A stretch of 64,000 nucleotides of DNA from Bradyrhizobium lablabi (GTDB lineage: Bacteria; Pseudomonadota; Alphaproteobacteria; Rhizobiales; Xanthobacteraceae), in the NCBI RefSeq assembly GCF_018129385.1, contig NZ_JAFCLN010000025.1, positions 28,327-92,326 of the forward strand, written 5' to 3'. Positions 63,958 to 64,000 of this stretch are shown in pieces. Positions within the stretch are counted from its first letter, which is position 1, and each line of letters opens with the position of its first letter. The notes under the pieces were generated by a model. It made no database searches and was not told where the DNA came from. It was given only the letters and a program-made list of their open reading frames with translations. A program made the translations under genes and the position numbers.

Positions 63958-64000
63958 ATTGGTTGGATGGAATCGGTGTAGAACGAGGTGTGGCCTTTGT

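Overview
The window is a GC-rich, chromosomal, protein-coding stretch from an alphaproteobacterium, most likely a Bradyrhizobium or a close relative in the Nitrobacteraceae. The evidence is the style of the core genes (RpoD with an Ala/Pro-rich insert, a DnaG whose zinc ligands are replaced, an MHYT-PAS-GGDEF-EAL protein, a GreA-CarB-CarA-YqeY-DnaG-RpoD gene order) and many dispersed palindromic repeats of the kind that fill Bradyrhizobium intergenic regions. No phage, transposase, CRISPR array, plasmid origin or secretion island was found; this assignment is made by eye, without database searches.

Layout. 0-5.6 kb: a minus-strand MDR oxidoreductase (cut by the window edge), an HD-domain protein and an MFS exporter, then a secreted alpha/beta hydrolase and two small proteins. 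5.7-9.9 kb: an orphan ParA-type ATPase with its own terminator, three small membrane proteins and a large c-di-GMP signalling protein. 10.0-12.8 kb: a divergent copper module, CsoR with the Cys36/His61/Cys65 ligand set facing a CopA-type ATPase, with a perfect palindrome at the csoR start. 13-18.5 kb: a DapA-like lyase, LysR and thioredoxin reductase in tandem, a divergent Lrp/AsnC regulator, DoxX and GreA.

18.7-31 kb holds carB, a non-canonical tRNA(Cys)-like gene, a methyltransferase, Dps, a DUF1254 protein, a cupin/enolase-superfamily pair, carA, a hydrolase, YqeY and a Rieske-FAD oxidoreductase. 32-46 kb is accessory: a secreted caspase-like protein next to a small protein with the same C-terminal tail, an acyl-CoA ligase, a small-membrane-protein pair, an ArsR/AHSA1/AHSA1 operon, LysE, a Bug-type solute-binding protein, N-formylglutamate amidohydrolase, two transglutaminase-like proteins, a gamma-glutamylcyclotransferase-like protein and a chlorite-dismutase-family protein. 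46-51.4 kb is the dnaG-rpoD pair followed by a broken duplicate of the rpoD 3' end. 51.7-64 kb carries an MFS exporter, DUF817, DUF2442, two MltB-type transglycosylases, an SDR, a stand-alone receiver, another LysE, a 22-residue M(AKK)7 microprotein gene, a diguanylate cyclase, an amidase and hypothetical proteins.

The genes group by cell-wall turnover (two MltB-like enzymes, an amidase), metal and redox handling (CsoR/CopA, TrxB, Dps, Rieske-FAD), c-di-GMP signalling (two proteins) and core macromolecular synthesis (GreA, CarAB, DnaG, RpoD). The observations most worth following are the tRNA(Cys)-like gene with an irregular anticodon arm, the M(AKK)7 microprotein, the chlorite-dismutase-family protein with both heme residues kept, the shared Cys-containing C-terminal tail of two adjacent secreted proteins, and the decaying rpoD tail duplicate.
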